64,000 bases of DNA from Roseovarius aestuariivivens (lineage in GTDB: Bacteria; Pseudomonadota; Alphaproteobacteria; Rhodobacterales; Rhodobacteraceae). The translations under genes were made by a program, and so were the position numbers. The stretch covers positions 124,001-188,000 of the forward strand of contig NZ_SJEY01000001.1 of the NCBI RefSeq assembly GCF_004761875.1. Direction: 5' to 3'. Positions within the stretch are counted from its first letter, which is position 1. The number at the start of each line of letters is the position of its first letter. Positions 27,411 to 37,971 of this stretch are shown in pieces. A model generated the notes under the pieces. The model had not been told where the DNA came from, did not search any database, and saw only the letters and a program-made list of their open reading frames with translations.

Positions 27411-27533
27411 TTAGCTGGTGATCGCCATACCGGTCAGGATCATCGTCGCAACGATGACGCCGTAAACGATGACGACGGATTGCCAGGTGGCGCTGTGCAT
27501 GCGCAATTCTTTGATCAGCTGGTCACGGGTCAT
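27411..27533 (-). CDS. 40-residue membrane protein, tandem paralogue A
   Basis: A 40-residue ORF from ATG 27533 with AAAGGGG upstream. It begins MTRDQLIKELRMHSATWQSV and ends with one hydrophobic helix (VIVYGVIVATMILTGMAI). The copy at 27607-27729 is the same length and identical over MTRD, ELRMHSATWQSV and much of the helix. An amphipathic, charged N-terminus plus one helix suggests a small inner-membrane regulator or subunit partner. The function is unknown. Confidence 0.75.
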   Translation of the reverse strand: MTRDQLIKELRMHSATWQSVVIVYGVIVATMILTGMAITS

Positions 27534-27606
27534 GGCGGGCCCCTTTAACTTCAAACGCGGGTTTTACTGGCGGTTATGAGTTGAAAACAGGTGTCTCGGT
27601 CGTCCT

Positions 27607-27729
27607 TCAGGCGATGATCGACATCGCCGAAAGAACGAGTGTTGCCACGATGGCACCGTAAACAACCGCTACGGACTGCCAGGTGGCACTGTGCATGCGA
27701 AGTTCGCGGTTCAATTCGTCGCGGGTCAT
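27607..27729 (-). CDS. 40-residue membrane protein, tandem paralogue B
   Basis: A 40-residue ORF from ATG 27729 with a perfect AGGAGG site eight bases upstream. It begins MTRDELNRELRMHSATWQSV and has the helix AVVYGAIVATLVLSAMSI. It is a clear duplicate of the 27411-27533 gene, 73 bases away, and differences lie mostly at synonymous or conservative positions, which supports both being translated. It lies upstream in the pair and is probably first in a two-gene transcript. Confidence 0.78.
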   Translation of the reverse strand: MTRDELNRELRMHSATWQSVAVVYGAIVATLVLSAMSIIA

Positions 27730-27834
27730 CTTGGCCTCCTGTTCCTGAGGGTTTGCGGTTGTCGACGCGAAGTGCGTCTACGATCCGCACATAACCAAAA
27801 AAACCCATTTCGCAATCCATTTTTCTCGAAAAAT

Positions 27835-27853
27835 GCATGCAATTTGTGCATGC
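27835..27853. promoter_or_regulatory. Inverted repeat upstream of the small-protein pair
   Basis: GCATGCA-ATTTG-TGCATGC is a perfect 7-bp inverted repeat in an AT-rich stretch, about 105 bases upstream of the small-protein start at 27729. The spacing is operator-like. No known regulator motif is claimed. Confidence 0.4.
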
Positions 27854-27945
27854 CCGTTCTGGCGTACAGTCATGTCTGGTAAGCGTCAAAAAATATATTT
27901 AAAAACAGTATCTTAAGTCATATTCTCCCGTTTGGTAAACGGTGT

Positions 27946-30900
27946 TTATGCTGCACCCTGTAGCGGCATTACCACAAGTTCTCCCTCTTGCCGGGCTTTC
28001 ATGGCGAGTGCGGCGGCATGCGCGCCCGCAGCTGTCGTGTAATACGGGATCTTGTCGTAGAGCGCGACCGAACGGATCTCGCGACTGTCCTCGACGGCCT
28101 GTGCGCCTTCGGTCGTGTTCATGACAAGGGAAATCTGGCCGTCCTTTAGCATGTCGACCACGTCGGGACGGCCTTCATAGACCTTGTTGACCACCTCGCA
28201 GGCGATACCGTGCCCTTCCAGGAAAGCCGCCGTGCCGCGTGTGGCGACGATGGCGAAACCCAGATCGACAAGAATCTGCGCCGTTTCGACCAGTTGTGCG
28301 GTCTTGTCATCGTCCTTGATCGAGAAAAATACCTTGCCGCCTTCGGGAAACATCGTGCCCGCGCCCATTTGCGCCTTGAGGAAGGCACGCGGGAAACTGA
28401 CATCCCAGCCCATCACCTCGCCAGTGGAGCGCATCTCCGGCCCCAAGATCGTGTCGACACCGGGGAAACGGGCGAAGGGCATGACCGCCTCTTTCACCGA
28501 GAACCATGGCATCTTCGGGTCGGCCAACGTCAACTGGTCCGCCATGGGCAAAGTGCCGGGGCGCGCGTTTTCCGGGTAGGGGCCACGATGGGGGAATGCG
28601 TCCATCGTTTCTCCTGCCATAAGCCGAGCCGCGATTGATGCGATGGCACTGTCGGTGGCCTTGGCCACGAAAGGCACGGTCCGCGAGGCGCGCGGGTTTA
28701 CCTCGATGAGGTATATTTCCCCGTCCTTCACCGCGAACTGCACGTTCATCAGGCCCACGACGTTCAGCGCGACAGCAAGTGCCTCGGTCTGGCGTTCGAT
28801 CTCTTCGATGATGTCGGGGGGCAGGGAATAGGGCGGCAGAGAACAGGCACTGTCCCCTGAATGCACACCGGCCTCTTCGATGTGTTGCAGGATGCCGGCC
28901 ACATGAACCGTTTTGCCGTCGCTCAGCGCGTCCACGTCGCACTCGATGGCCCCTGACAGGTAACCATCCAGCAGAACCGGGCTGTCGCCTGATACGACCA
29001 CCGCTTCATTGATGTAACGTTCCAGATGCGCCATGTCGCGCACGATTTCCATCGCGCGTCCGCCCAGAACGTACGAGGGGCGGATCACCAGCGGGAAGCC
29101 TATGGAGTCGGCGATGGCCAGCGCTTGGGCGTCGGTGCTGGCAATCCCGTTCTGCGGTTGTTTCAGGCCGAGCTGGTTCACAAGGGCCTGAAACCGCTCG
29201 CGGTCTTCTGCAAGGTCAATGGCATCCGGTGACGTTCCAAGGATCGGAATACCTTCCGCTTCAAGCGCACGGGCGAGTTTCAACGGGGTCTGCCCGCCGA
29301 ATTGTACGATCACGCCGTGCAATGTGCCGGCATCCTGCTCGACGCGCAGGATCTCCATGACATGCTCGAAGGTCAGCGGCTCGAAATAGAGGCGGTCAGA
29401 CGTGTCATAGTCGGTCGACACGGTCTCTGGGTTGCAATTGACCATGATAGTCTCATAGCCCGCGTCGGTCAGCGCGAAACAGGCGTGACAACAGCAATAG
29501 TCGAACTCGATCCCCTGGCCGATCCGATTGGGTCCACCGCCCAGGATAACGACCTTTTTGCGTTCAGAAGGGCGCGCCTCGCACTCTACGTCGCCCATCA
29601 TCGGGGCTTCGTAGGTAGAATACATATAGGGTGTCTGCGCCTCGAACTCGGCGGCGCAGGTGTCGATCCGCTTGAATACGGCGGTGACGCCGGCGGCCTG
29701 TCGCGCGCGCCGCACGTCGGCCTCGGTGAAGCCTGTGAGCTTGGCCAGCCGCGCATCGGTGAAGCCCATCATTTTGAGTTTGCGCAGACCCTGTTCGTCC
29801 GTGGGCAGACCCTCCTGCCGGACAACCTCCTCGGCCTCGACGATCTCGCGGATCCGAGCCAGGAACCAGGGGTCGTATTTGGTGGCGAGGAAAATCTCGT
29901 CGTCGCTCAACCCGTCACGCATCGCCTGTGCGATGACGCGGATGCGGTCGGGTGTCTGTTGGCTTAGCGCCTTGACGATTGCAGCTTTGTCGGGGCTGCC
30001 TTCGATCTCGATTTCGTCAAAGCCGGAAAGGCCGGTTTCCATCGATGCCAAAGCCTTCTGCAGCGACTCGTGGATCGTGCGCCCGATGGCCATGGCCTCA
30101 CCCACCGATTTCATCGCTGTGGTCAGATGCGGCTCAGAGCCCGGGAATTTCTCGAAGGCAAAACGCGGGATCTTGGTCACGACATAGTCAATGGTCGGCT
30201 CGAAGGATGCGGGCGTAACCTTGGTAATATCGTTGTCCAACTCGTCGAGCGTATACCCCACGGCAAGCTTCGCCGCGATCTTGGCGATGGGAAAGCCCGT
30301 GGCCTTCGACGCCAGAGCCGAGGAGCGCGATACGCGCGGGTTCATCTCGATCACCACCATGCGGCCGTCTTCGGGGTTGATCGCCCATTGCACGTTCGAG
30401 CCACCTGTTTCGACTCCGATCTCGCGCAGCACGGCGATAGAGCCGTTGCGCATGATCTGGTATTCCTTGTCGGTGAGTGTGAGCGCTGGCGCCACGGTGA
30501 TGCTGTCGCCGGTATGCACGCCCATCGGGTCGACGTTTTCGATGGAACAGACGATGATGGCGTTGTCCGCGCGGTCACGCACGACCTCCATCTCGAATTC
30601 CTTCCAGCCCAGAAGCGACTCGTCGATCAGGATCTGGCTGACGGGCGAGGCATCGAGGCCCGATTTGCAATAGTGTTCGTAATCCGTCCGATTATAGGCA
30701 ACGCCGCCGCCCGTGCCGCCTAGAGTGTAGGCAGGGCGGATGATCGCCGGCAGCCCGACATGCTCAAGCGCCGCCATGCATTCTTCCATGTTGTTGGCAA
30801 TGGTGGCCTTGGGGTTTTCAATCCCCAGCCGGTCCATCGCCTCGCGGAACAGCTTACGGTCCTCTGCCATCTCAATGGCCTCTCGATTGGCGCCGATGAG

Positions 30901-31242
30901 CTCGACACCAAATTTCTCAAGAACGCCCATGTCGGCCACCGCGAGCGCGGTATTCAGCCCGGTTTGCCCGCCCATCGTGGGCAAAAGCGCATCGGGGCGT
31001 TCTTTCTCGATGATCCGCGCCACGACATCTGGGGTGATCGGTTCGATATAGGTGGCGTCGGCCAGCTCGGGATCTGTCATGATCGTTGCGGGATTTGAGT
31101 TGACCAGAATGACCCGGTACCCTTCTTCGCGCAGTGCCTTGCATGCCTGCGCGCCGGAGTAGTCGAATTCGCAGGCCTGCCCGATGATGATGGGGCCGGC
31201 ACCGATGATCATGATAGACTGAATATCGGTTCTTTTTGGCAT
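27946..31242 (-). CDS. carB: Carbamoyl-phosphate synthase large subunit
   Basis: A 1098-residue enzyme starting [20 protein letters not shown], with two homologous ATP-grasp halves ([15 protein letters not shown] in the first, [16 protein letters not shown] in the second) and a C-terminal MGS-like allosteric domain. It makes carbamoyl phosphate from bicarbonate, glutamine-derived ammonia (through CarA) and two ATP, for pyrimidine and arginine synthesis. carA is not adjacent. It is divergent from pabB. Confidence 0.98.
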   Translation of the reverse strand: MPKRTDIQSIMIIGAGPIIIGQACEFDYSGAQACKALREEGYRVILVNSNPATIMTDPELADATYIEPITPDVVARIIEKERPDALLPTMGGQTGLNTALAVADMGVLEKFGVELIGANREAIEMAEDRKLFREAMDRLGIENPKATIANNMEECMAALEHVGLPAIIRPAYTLGGTGGGVAYNRTDYEHYCKSGLDASPVSQILIDESLLGWKEFEMEVVRDRADNAIIVCSIENVDPMGVHTGDSITVAPALTLTDKEYQIMRNGSIAVLREIGVETGGSNVQWAINPEDGRMVVIEMNPRVSRSSALASKATGFPIAKIAAKLAVGYTLDELDNDITKVTPASFEPTIDYVVTKIPRFAFEKFPGSEPHLTTAMKSVGEAMAIGRTIHESLQKALASMETGLSGFDEIEIEGSPDKAAIVKALSQQTPDRIRVIAQAMRDGLSDDEIFLATKYDPWFLARIREIVEAEEVVRQEGLPTDEQGLRKLKMMGFTDARLAKLTGFTEADVRRARQAAGVTAVFKRIDTCAAEFEAQTPYMYSTYEAPMMGDVECEARPSERKKVVILGGGPNRIGQGIEFDYCCCHACFALTDAGYETIMVNCNPETVSTDYDTSDRLYFEPLTFEHVMEILRVEQDAGTLHGVIVQFGGQTPLKLARALEAEGIPILGTSPDAIDLAEDRERFQALVNQLGLKQPQNGIASTDAQALAIADSIGFPLVIRPSYVLGGRAMEIVRDMAHLERYINEAVVVSGDSPVLLDGYLSGAIECDVDALSDGKTVHVAGILQHIEEAGVHSGDSACSLPPYSLPPDIIEEIERQTEALAVALNVVGLMNVQFAVKDGEIYLIEVNPRASRTVPFVAKATDSAIASIAARLMAGETMDAFPHRGPYPENARPGTLPMADQLTLADPKMPWFSVKEAVMPFARFPGVDTILGPEMRSTGEVMGWDVSFPRAFLKAQMGAGTMFPEGGKVFFSIKDDDKTAQLVETAQILVDLGFAIVATRGTAAFLEGHGIACEVVNKVYEGRPDVVDMLKDGQISLVMNTTEGAQAVEDSREIRSVALYDKIPYYTTAAGAHAAALAMKARQEGELVVMPLQGAA

Positions 31243-31398
31243 CTCGTCCCCCGGGGCAGCGCAAATTGATGGCGGTTATATCCATCGCGCGCGCATCTGC
31301 AAGGGGCATCGGAAAAAGCGCATGATGCGGCGCATTTGCAGGTGGCAAGCGGCATGTGCCACTTTAAATAGCGGTCGAACGGAGAAGGGGCGCAAATC

Positions 31399-32523
31399 TT
31401 GGAGATTCGGTTCGATCACGGTCCTGACGGCGTGGCGGCGGCCTTCGAAGCGCCGGAGCGTCTGATCACGGCCTTCGACATGACCGAGGTCGAACCGGCG
31501 CTTGTCGCGCTGGACACCGCGCGCGCGGCTGGGGCGTGGCTGGCGGGTTTTGCCAGCTACGAGCTTGGCTACGCGCTTGAACCCAAGCTTGCGTCCTTGA
31601 TGCCCGTCCGTCGCCGCGTGCCTCTTTTGCAGTTCGGCGTGTACGAGGCGCCGGGCCGTGTTCCGGCTTTGCCCGATACATCCGCCGTGCTGGACAACTT
31701 TTCTGCGATTTGGGACGAGGCGCGCTATGTCGAGTCGTTTCAGACAGTGCACGATCACATCGCCGCCGGAGATATATATCAGGCGAACCTGACCTTTCCC
31801 GCGCGAATGTCGACCACCGCCCCGCCAGAAGCGCTTTACGCAGCGTTGGCGCGGCTTCAGCCGGTTCGCTTTGGCGCCTTCATTCGCGCCCAGGGACTGC
31901 CCGCGATCCTGTCGCGCTCGCCCGAGCTTTTTTTCAGTACCGACGGCGCCGGCCGGATAGAGACGCGCCCAATGAAAGGCACCCAACCGCGCAGTGACGA
32001 CCCGGTCGAGGACGCGCGGCGGCGCGATTTCCTGCGCGAGGATGAAAAGAACCGTGCGGAAAATTTGATGATCGTGGATCTTTTGCGCAATGATATCAGC
32101 CGGATCTGTCGGCCTGGCAGCGTGAAGGTCCCCGATCTTTTCCGTGTCGAGACTTACACCACCCTTCACCAAATGATTTCCCGCATTACCGGGCAGATGG
32201 AACCGGGAACCAAGCTTTCGGACATCTTCCGCGCGCTTTTTCCATGCGGATCGATCACTGGCGCACCCAAGGTTCGAGCCATGGAGGTCATTGCCGAACA
32301 GGAGGCCGGGGCGCGCGACATCTACTGTGGCACGATCGGCTGGGCCGCGCCGGACGGTCGCTCGGAATTCAATGTGGCCATCCGCACGCTTCTCGCGGAT
32401 CGCGGACAAATCACGCTCAACATGGGCGGGGGCGTCGTTTACGACAGCACCGGTCCCTCGGAATACGAGGAAGCGCTTTGGAAGGCCCGCTTCGCCCGCC
32501 AGCTCAGCCCGGCTTTCGTCTGA
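31399..32523 (+). CDS. pabB: Aminodeoxychorismate synthase component I (TTG start)
   Basis: A 374-residue chorismate-binding enzyme. The start is TTG 31399, eight bases after GGAGAAGGGG. The motif RPMKGTQPR has the Lys characteristic of PabB, where anthranilate synthase has Ala, and FPCGSITGAPKVRAM and YCGTIGW complete the active site. It makes 4-amino-4-deoxychorismate for folate. The downstream class IV aminotransferase overlaps it, so the two act together to give p-aminobenzoate. Confidence 0.93.
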   Translation: MEIRFDHGPDGVAAAFEAPERLITAFDMTEVEPALVALDTARAAGAWLAGFASYELGYALEPKLASLMPVRRRVPLLQFGVYEAPGRVPALPDTSAVLDNFSAIWDEARYVESFQTVHDHIAAGDIYQANLTFPARMSTTAPPEALYAALARLQPVRFGAFIRAQGLPAILSRSPELFFSTDGAGRIETRPMKGTQPRSDDPVEDARRRDFLREDEKNRAENLMIVDLLRNDISRICRPGSVKVPDLFRVETYTTLHQMISRITGQMEPGTKLSDIFRALFPCGSITGAPKVRAMEVIAEQEAGARDIYCGTIGWAAPDGRSEFNVAIRTLLADRGQITLNMGGGVVYDSTGPSEYEEALWKARFARQLSPAFV

Positions 32524-33116
32524 TCGAGACAATGCTATGGACGCCCGACACCGGCGTGCACCGGCGCAAGCGCCATATGGAGCGCCTGCAGCGAAGCGCG
32601 CGACGGCTCGGGATCGCTCCGGTCGGCGTTGACGCAGTACTAAAGGAGTTGCGTGGTGACGGCCCGTTGCGCGTCCGGCTGACCGTTGACGCGAAAGGCT
32701 CGGCAGATGTGACGACGGCTCCGTTCCAACCGTTGGCCCCGGGCTCGGTCTGGCGCATTGCGATGTCCGAGGCGCGACTTTCGTCGGAAGACCCTTGGCT
32801 TTCGGTAAAATCCACCATGCGAGCTCTTTATGACGAGACCCGCGCCAATCTTCCCACACATGTGGACGAGATGGTTTTTCTGAACCAAGACGGCGCGCTC
32901 TGTGAAGGGACCATCACCAATATCTTTGTCGCGCGAGACGACATTTTACTGACCCCGTCCCTGGAGTGCGGAGCTCTTCCCGGCATTCTTCGCGAAGAAT
33001 TGATCGAGAACGGCCGGGCGCGTGAGGCGCGTCTCGATGCCGGGGATTTGGCGCGCGCCGAGATGTTTTTTGTCGGCAACGCACTACGAGGCCTTATCCC
33101 GGCGCGGATGGTGTGA
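32478..33116 (+). CDS. pabC: Class IV aminotransferase, likely aminodeoxychorismate lyase
   Basis: A 212-residue protein. TTG at 32478 is proposed as start because GAGGA lies about seven bases before it and it restores the conserved GFRLIET segment that an ATG at 32532 would cut. The gene therefore overlaps pabB by 46 bases. The PLP Lys is likely in LSVKSTMRALYDE, and CEGTITNIFVARD matches the class IV signature. It is shorter than typical PabC (about 270), as in other roseobacters. It would release pyruvate to give p-aminobenzoate. Confidence 0.8.
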   Translation: MEGPLRPPAQPGFRLIETMLWTPDTGVHRRKRHMERLQRSARRLGIAPVGVDAVLKELRGDGPLRVRLTVDAKGSADVTTAPFQPLAPGSVWRIAMSEARLSSEDPWLSVKSTMRALYDETRANLPTHVDEMVFLNQDGALCEGTITNIFVARDDILLTPSLECGALPGILREELIENGRAREARLDAGDLARAEMFFVGNALRGLIPARMV

Positions 33117-33119
33117 CCG

Positions 33120-34352
33120 CTATTCCGCTGCGTGACGCAAGTCTTCCAGTGCGCCGTGCCGGTAGAGATAATCACGCGTTAGCGGCACGCTGGTTTGTTT
33201 TGGCGCAAGCTGGAACTGGAAAACCACCTGTTTGTTGAAGCGGAACGTCTGTTCGCAGGCGACCAGGTAATAACGCCACATCCGGCAGAACCGGTCGTCA
33301 TAGAGCGTGCGGGCGATGTCGATATTGCCCATGAAGCGATTGTACCAGTGCCGCAGCGTGTCGGCGTAATGCAGCCGCCAGACCTCGATATCGGTGGTGA
33401 AGATATCCTGGTCCTCAATGGCGCGCAGCGCTTCGGACATCGAAGGGACATAGCCCCCGGGGAAGATATATTTCGCGATCCACGGGCTTGTCGTGGCGGG
33501 CACGTCGCACCGTCCGATCGTATGGATCAGTGCGATCCCCTCGTCTTTGAGCCGCTCGCGCACCGTGCGGAAATACTCGCGATAGTGTGGCACGCCCACG
33601 TGCTCGAACATGCCGACGGACACGACACGGTCGAAGGTGCCTGTCACATCACGGTAATCCATCAGCTCGAACCGTGCGCGGTCGGAGAGCCCGGCTTTGT
33701 CGGCCCTAGCGCAGGCGACGGCGTGCTGTTCCTCTGACAGGGTCACACCAAGTACCTCAGCGCCGTAATCGCGCGCCAGCGTGAGGGCCATTCCGCCCCA
33801 ACCGCATCCGATATCGAGCACGCGCATGCCCGGTTCGATCAGAAGCTTGCCGGCGATGTGATGTTTCTTGGCCTCCTGCGCCTCTTCAAGGGTCATATCG
33901 GGCCGCGTGAAATAGGCGCAGGAGTACTGGCGGTCAGCGTCGAGAAACAGATCGTAAAGCTCTCCCGAAAGGTCGTAGTGGTGCGCCACGTTCTCCTTCG
34001 ACCGATGTGCCGGGTTGAATTGCTGCAGCGTGCGTCCCAGATGCCGCAGCAGGACCAGCGGGCGGCGGAACCAGGGCTGTCCCTGCCGCCCGATATTGTG
34101 AATGGCCAGCCCGAGAAAGCCATGCAAGTCGTCGTTCTCGATCGTCAAACGCTGGTCGACATAGGCCTCACCGACGGCAAGATCAGGAGAGAGCAGGATC
34201 TTGCGCGGCAAAGCCGGATCATGCAGCGTCATCGCCGCGCTTGGCCCTTTGCCGTCTCCGTAAGTCTTCGTCGTGCCATCGGGAAAGGTCAGGGTCAGCG
34301 TGCCCTGACGGAAAAGATGCGTCAGAAAAGCATCAAGGACTTTGGTCCACAT
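33120..34352 (-). CDS. cfa: Cyclopropane-fatty-acyl-phospholipid synthase
   Basis: A 410-residue SAM-dependent enzyme that adds a methylene group to unsaturated acyl chains of membrane lipids. The start at ATG 34352 has GGAGGTG just upstream. The SAM site VLDIGCGWGGMALTLA is near residue 175 and the active-site region SVGMFEHVGVPHY near residue 245. It is convergent with the class IV aminotransferase, three bases apart. Membrane association through an N-terminal lipid-binding domain is known for the family. Confidence 0.92.
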   Translation of the reverse strand: MWTKVLDAFLTHLFRQGTLTLTFPDGTTKTYGDGKGPSAAMTLHDPALPRKILLSPDLAVGEAYVDQRLTIENDDLHGFLGLAIHNIGRQGQPWFRRPLVLLRHLGRTLQQFNPAHRSKENVAHHYDLSGELYDLFLDADRQYSCAYFTRPDMTLEEAQEAKKHHIAGKLLIEPGMRVLDIGCGWGGMALTLARDYGAEVLGVTLSEEQHAVACARADKAGLSDRARFELMDYRDVTGTFDRVVSVGMFEHVGVPHYREYFRTVRERLKDEGIALIHTIGRCDVPATTSPWIAKYIFPGGYVPSMSEALRAIEDQDIFTTDIEVWRLHYADTLRHWYNRFMGNIDIARTLYDDRFCRMWRYYLVACEQTFRFNKQVVFQFQLAPKQTSVPLTRDYLYRHGALEDLRHAAE

Positions 34353-34601
34353 GTTTTCACCTCCGTCGTGCCGCGCCTGTCCGCGCGTGAAGGACATGAT
34401 GTGAAACCCGCCATGTGACCGGATTGCGCCCGGTCTTATGCTCGACCGTGAAAATTTTTGCGGAAAACGTCTGTTATGTAAATCTTTTTAGTGCGCTCGG
34501 CGATGTGTCGGCTGCTTGCTGCCTTGACTTTGGGCGCGTGCCAAGGTGTATCGGCGCGGACCATGCCAAACGCGCCGGGCTCCGCGCCCAGAGAGGACGA
34601 C

Positions 34602-36380
34602 ATGCACGCATATCGCAGCCACACCTGCGCCGAGCTTACGAAATCCAATGTTGGGGATACAGTCCGCCTGTCGGGCTGGGTGCACCGCATCCGCGATCAC
34701 GGCGGCGTGCTCTTCATCGACCTGCGCGATCATTACGGCATGACGCAGGTTCTATGCGATCCAGACAGCGCCGTTTTCGCCGAGGTCGAAAAGCTTCGCA
34801 GCGAATGGTGCATCCGGATTGATGGCGAAGTGAAGGCCCGCGACGAAAGCCTCGTGAACCCCAAGATCGTCACTGGCGAGATCGAGGTGTTCATCCGCGA
34901 CATGGAAGTTCTGGGCGGCGCGAACGAACTGCCGCTGATGGTCTTCGGCGATCAGGAGTATCCCGAGGAAACGCGCCTGCGCTACCGTTATCTCGACCTG
35001 CGCCGCGAGGCTATGCAGGACAACATGAAGCTGCGCTCGGACGTGGTCGCCTCGATCCGCAAGCGCATGTGGGATATCGGGTTCCGCGAGTATCAGACGC
35101 CGATTATCACGGCCTCATCCCCCGAAGGCGCGCGCGACTTCCTTGTGCCGTCACGTTTGCATCCTGGCAAGTTCTACGCCCTGCCGCAGGCCCCGCAGCA
35201 GTTCAAGCAGCTCATCATGGTGTCGGGCTTCGACAAGTATTTCCAGATCGCGCCCTGTTTCCGCGACGAGGATCCGCGCGCCGACCGCTCGCCTACCGAT
35301 TTCTACCAGCTCGACATGGAAATGAGCTTTGTCACCCAGCAGGACGTGTTCGATACGATCCAGCCGGTGATCAAGGGCCTGTTCGAAGAGTTCGGCGACG
35401 GCAAGAACGTCGATCAAACCTGGCCGCAAATTTCCTATCGCGACGCCGCGCTCTGGTACGGCACCGACAAGCCCGACTTGCGCAACCCGATCAAGATGCA
35501 GGACGTGTCCGAGCATTTCCGTGGCTCGGGTTTTGCGATCTTCGCCAAGCTTCTGGAGCATGAGGGCAACGAAATTCGCGCCATCCCCGCGCCCACGGGT
35601 GGCAGCCGTAAGTTCTGCGACCGGATGAACGCTTTTGCGCAGAAGGAAGGCCTGCCGGGGATGGGCTATATCTTCTGGCGCGATCAGGGCGATGGCATGG
35701 AGGCCGCCGGGCCGCTTGCCAAGAATATCGGACCTGAACGCACCGAGGCTATTCGCGAACAGCTGGGCCTCGGCGTCGGTGACGCTGCCTTCTTCCTCGG
35801 TGGCAAGCCGCATGCGTTCGAGCGAGTCGCGGCCAAGGCGCGCGTGACCATCGGCGAAGAGCTGGGCTTGACGGACGAAAACCGCTTCGCCTTTGCCTGG
35901 ATCGTCGATTTCCCGATGTACGAGGCCGACGAGGAAACTGGCGAGATTGATTTCTCGCACAACCCGTTTTCTATGCCGCAGGGCGGGATCGAGGCGCTTG
36001 AGGGCAATCCGCTTGACGTGCTGGGGTATCAGTACGACCTAAGCTGCAATGGCTACGAGCTGGTCTCGGGCGCGATCCGGAACCATAAGCTCGATACCAT
36101 GATCAAGGCGTTCGAGCTGGCGGGGTATGACGAGGCCGAGGTGCGCAAACGCTTCGGCGGAATGGTCAACGCCTTTCAATTCGGCGCACCGCCGCATGGC
36201 GGTTGTGCAGCAGGAATCGACAGGATCGTGATGCTGCTTGCCGGAACATCCAATATCCGCGAAGTCATCATGTTCCCGATGAACCAGCGGGCCGAGGACC
36301 TGATGATGAACGCACCTTCAGATCCGACCTCGGACCAGTTGATGGAACTTGGTCTGCGGGTGATCCCGAAGGACGACTGA
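34602..36380 (+). CDS. aspS: Aspartyl-tRNA synthetase
   Basis: A 592-residue class II synthetase. The start at 34602 gives the family N-terminus [20 protein letters not shown], with AGAGAGGAC upstream. An OB-fold anticodon domain ([20 protein letters not shown]) is followed by motif 2 ([20 protein letters not shown]), a GAD insert around residues 290-410 and motif 3 ([16 protein letters not shown]). It is the long bacterial form. Discrimination between tRNA-Asp and tRNA-Asn cannot be judged here. Confidence 0.97.
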   Translation: MHAYRSHTCAELTKSNVGDTVRLSGWVHRIRDHGGVLFIDLRDHYGMTQVLCDPDSAVFAEVEKLRSEWCIRIDGEVKARDESLVNPKIVTGEIEVFIRDMEVLGGANELPLMVFGDQEYPEETRLRYRYLDLRREAMQDNMKLRSDVVASIRKRMWDIGFREYQTPIITASSPEGARDFLVPSRLHPGKFYALPQAPQQFKQLIMVSGFDKYFQIAPCFRDEDPRADRSPTDFYQLDMEMSFVTQQDVFDTIQPVIKGLFEEFGDGKNVDQTWPQISYRDAALWYGTDKPDLRNPIKMQDVSEHFRGSGFAIFAKLLEHEGNEIRAIPAPTGGSRKFCDRMNAFAQKEGLPGMGYIFWRDQGDGMEAAGPLAKNIGPERTEAIREQLGLGVGDAAFFLGGKPHAFERVAAKARVTIGEELGLTDENRFAFAWIVDFPMYEADEETGEIDFSHNPFSMPQGGIEALEGNPLDVLGYQYDLSCNGYELVSGAIRNHKLDTMIKAFELAGYDEAEVRKRFGGMVNAFQFGAPPHGGCAAGIDRIVMLLAGTSNIREVIMFPMNQRAEDLMMNAPSDPTSDQLMELGLRVIPKDD

Positions 36381-36408
36381 CCGCATCTTTCGTCATCGCT
36401 CTCTGGAT

Positions 36409-36429
36409 CCGGCGGTCAGCTGCCGCCGG
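36409..36429 (+). terminator. Hairpin after aspS
   Basis: A CCGGCGG/CCGCCGG stem with a 7-base loop lies 29 bases after the aspS stop, without a T tract. It is a weak candidate terminator. Confidence 0.35.
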
Positions 36430-36574
36430 CAGAACGCCTTGCAAACCATTTCACCTTGCACGGAGCGGGGGTGGCGGAACACCGCCCAATCTCGCGCACG
36501 CCCGCACGACATAAGATGAATACTGCCGCGTTGATCGCTAGACTTCGAAGGACCCATGTCTCAGAGGGCCGGTC

Positions 36575-37957
36575 ATGCGCTTTGATCCACAATTGTCCGC
36601 GATCCGTTTCGGGTGCGGCTTGTCAGCCAAGTTAGACCCGCCGGCAAGCCCGTCGGCGACGATGGCACTTTTACAGGGTCCCGACGCCGCCGCTGCCGCT
36701 TTTCCGATCCCGGATTTCGCCCATGTGCGTAAGGCGGTCTTTGCGTATAAAGAGGTCAGCGTCGCGCGAAAGCAGGCCAAGACAGAGGCCGAGGCGCTGA
36801 ACTTGCACGAGCGCATGAAAAAGATGCGCCGCGCGTACCAGATCGAGGCGATGGGCTGGGCCCGCCAGACGCTCTGCCGTCGGGTTTTTGCCGAGGACGG
36901 GTTTCGCGAAAGGCTGACGTTTTTCTGGGCCGACCATTTCACAGCGCGAGATACAAAGCAGCGCACGCGCAATGGCTTCCTGCCATATGTCGAAGACTCT
37001 ATCCGCCCCCATGTCATCGGGCGCTTTGCCGATATGCTCAAGGCCGTAATCACGCATCCGGTGATGCTTGAATATCTCGATCAGGCGTATTCGATTGGGC
37101 CGAACAGCAAGGTGGCGCAGAGACGCGGCCGAAACGACGGCATGAACGAGAACCTGGCGCGCGAATTACTCGAGCTGCACCTGCTTGGCGTCGAAGGACC
37201 ATACACACAGACCGATGTGCGTCAGCTCGCCGAGCTGCTGACCGGGCTGCGCTTCGGTCTCAAGCAAGGATTTCATTTCCAGTCGGATTTCGCCGAGCCT
37301 GGCCCCGTGACCATTCTCGGGCACCGCTACGGTGACGAAACACCCGCGTTATCGCACATCATAGAGGCGATGGAGGATCTGGCGCGTCATCCCGCGACCG
37401 CCCGCCATATTGGCCGGAAACTGGCGATCCACTTCCTCGGCGATGCCCCCGACAATGATCTTGTGGCGGAACTGGCCGCGCGCTTTTTGGAAACCGATGG
37501 TGATCTTCCAGCAGTCTACGAGGTCCTGCTAAACCATCCGGCCTCATGGTACCCTGGGCCCGGCAATGTGAAGCAACCGGTCGATTTTATCGGCTCTGCT
37601 TTGCGCGCCCTTGATCTTGTGCCGCGTCATGTGCCTAAGAAACCCCGCGACCTGAATCAGGTGGCGTTTGGCCCGCTGCGCCTGATGGGGCAAGCATGGG
37701 GTAAGCCGCTTGGCCCGGACGGCTGGCCAGAAGACGACAGCGCGTGGATCACGCCACAGCGCATGGCGGCGCGGATCCACTGGGCGATGCGCGCGCCATT
37801 TCTGCTGCGTCGCGTGCTTCCGGATCCGCGCGCGTTTCTGCGCGTGGCTCTGGGCGATACCGCTCCGAAAGACCTTATCTTTGCCGCATCCGCTGCCGAA
37901 ACCCGACCAGAGGGGATCGGGATCATTCTCGCCTCGCCGCAGTTTCAGCGGATGTGA
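36575..37957 (+). CDS. DUF1800 family protein
   Basis: A 460-residue protein with the DUF1800 pattern: WADHFTARD near residue 127, GMNENLARELLELHLLGV near residue 190, and VYEVLLNHPASW with GPGNVKQPVDFIGSALRALD after it. No signal peptide is obvious at this start (36575, AGAGG upstream). The family is nearly always paired with a DUF1501 protein, as here (14 bases to the next start), and its biochemical role is unknown. Confidence 0.9.
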   Translation: MRFDPQLSAIRFGCGLSAKLDPPASPSATMALLQGPDAAAAAFPIPDFAHVRKAVFAYKEVSVARKQAKTEAEALNLHERMKKMRRAYQIEAMGWARQTLCRRVFAEDGFRERLTFFWADHFTARDTKQRTRNGFLPYVEDSIRPHVIGRFADMLKAVITHPVMLEYLDQAYSIGPNSKVAQRRGRNDGMNENLARELLELHLLGVEGPYTQTDVRQLAELLTGLRFGLKQGFHFQSDFAEPGPVTILGHRYGDETPALSHIIEAMEDLARHPATARHIGRKLAIHFLGDAPDNDLVAELAARFLETDGDLPAVYEVLLNHPASWYPGPGNVKQPVDFIGSALRALDLVPRHVPKKPRDLNQVAFGPLRLMGQAWGKPLGPDGWPEDDSAWITPQRMAARIHWAMRAPFLLRRVLPDPRAFLRVALGDTAPKDLIFAASAAETRPEGIGIILASPQFQRM

Positions 37958-37971
37958 AGAGGATCGCCGCC

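Noticed and set aside
27551..27889. A 112-codon minus-strand open frame over small gene B
   Set aside because: It uses a different frame from the duplicated 40-residue gene, which has a perfect ribosome site and a paralogue.
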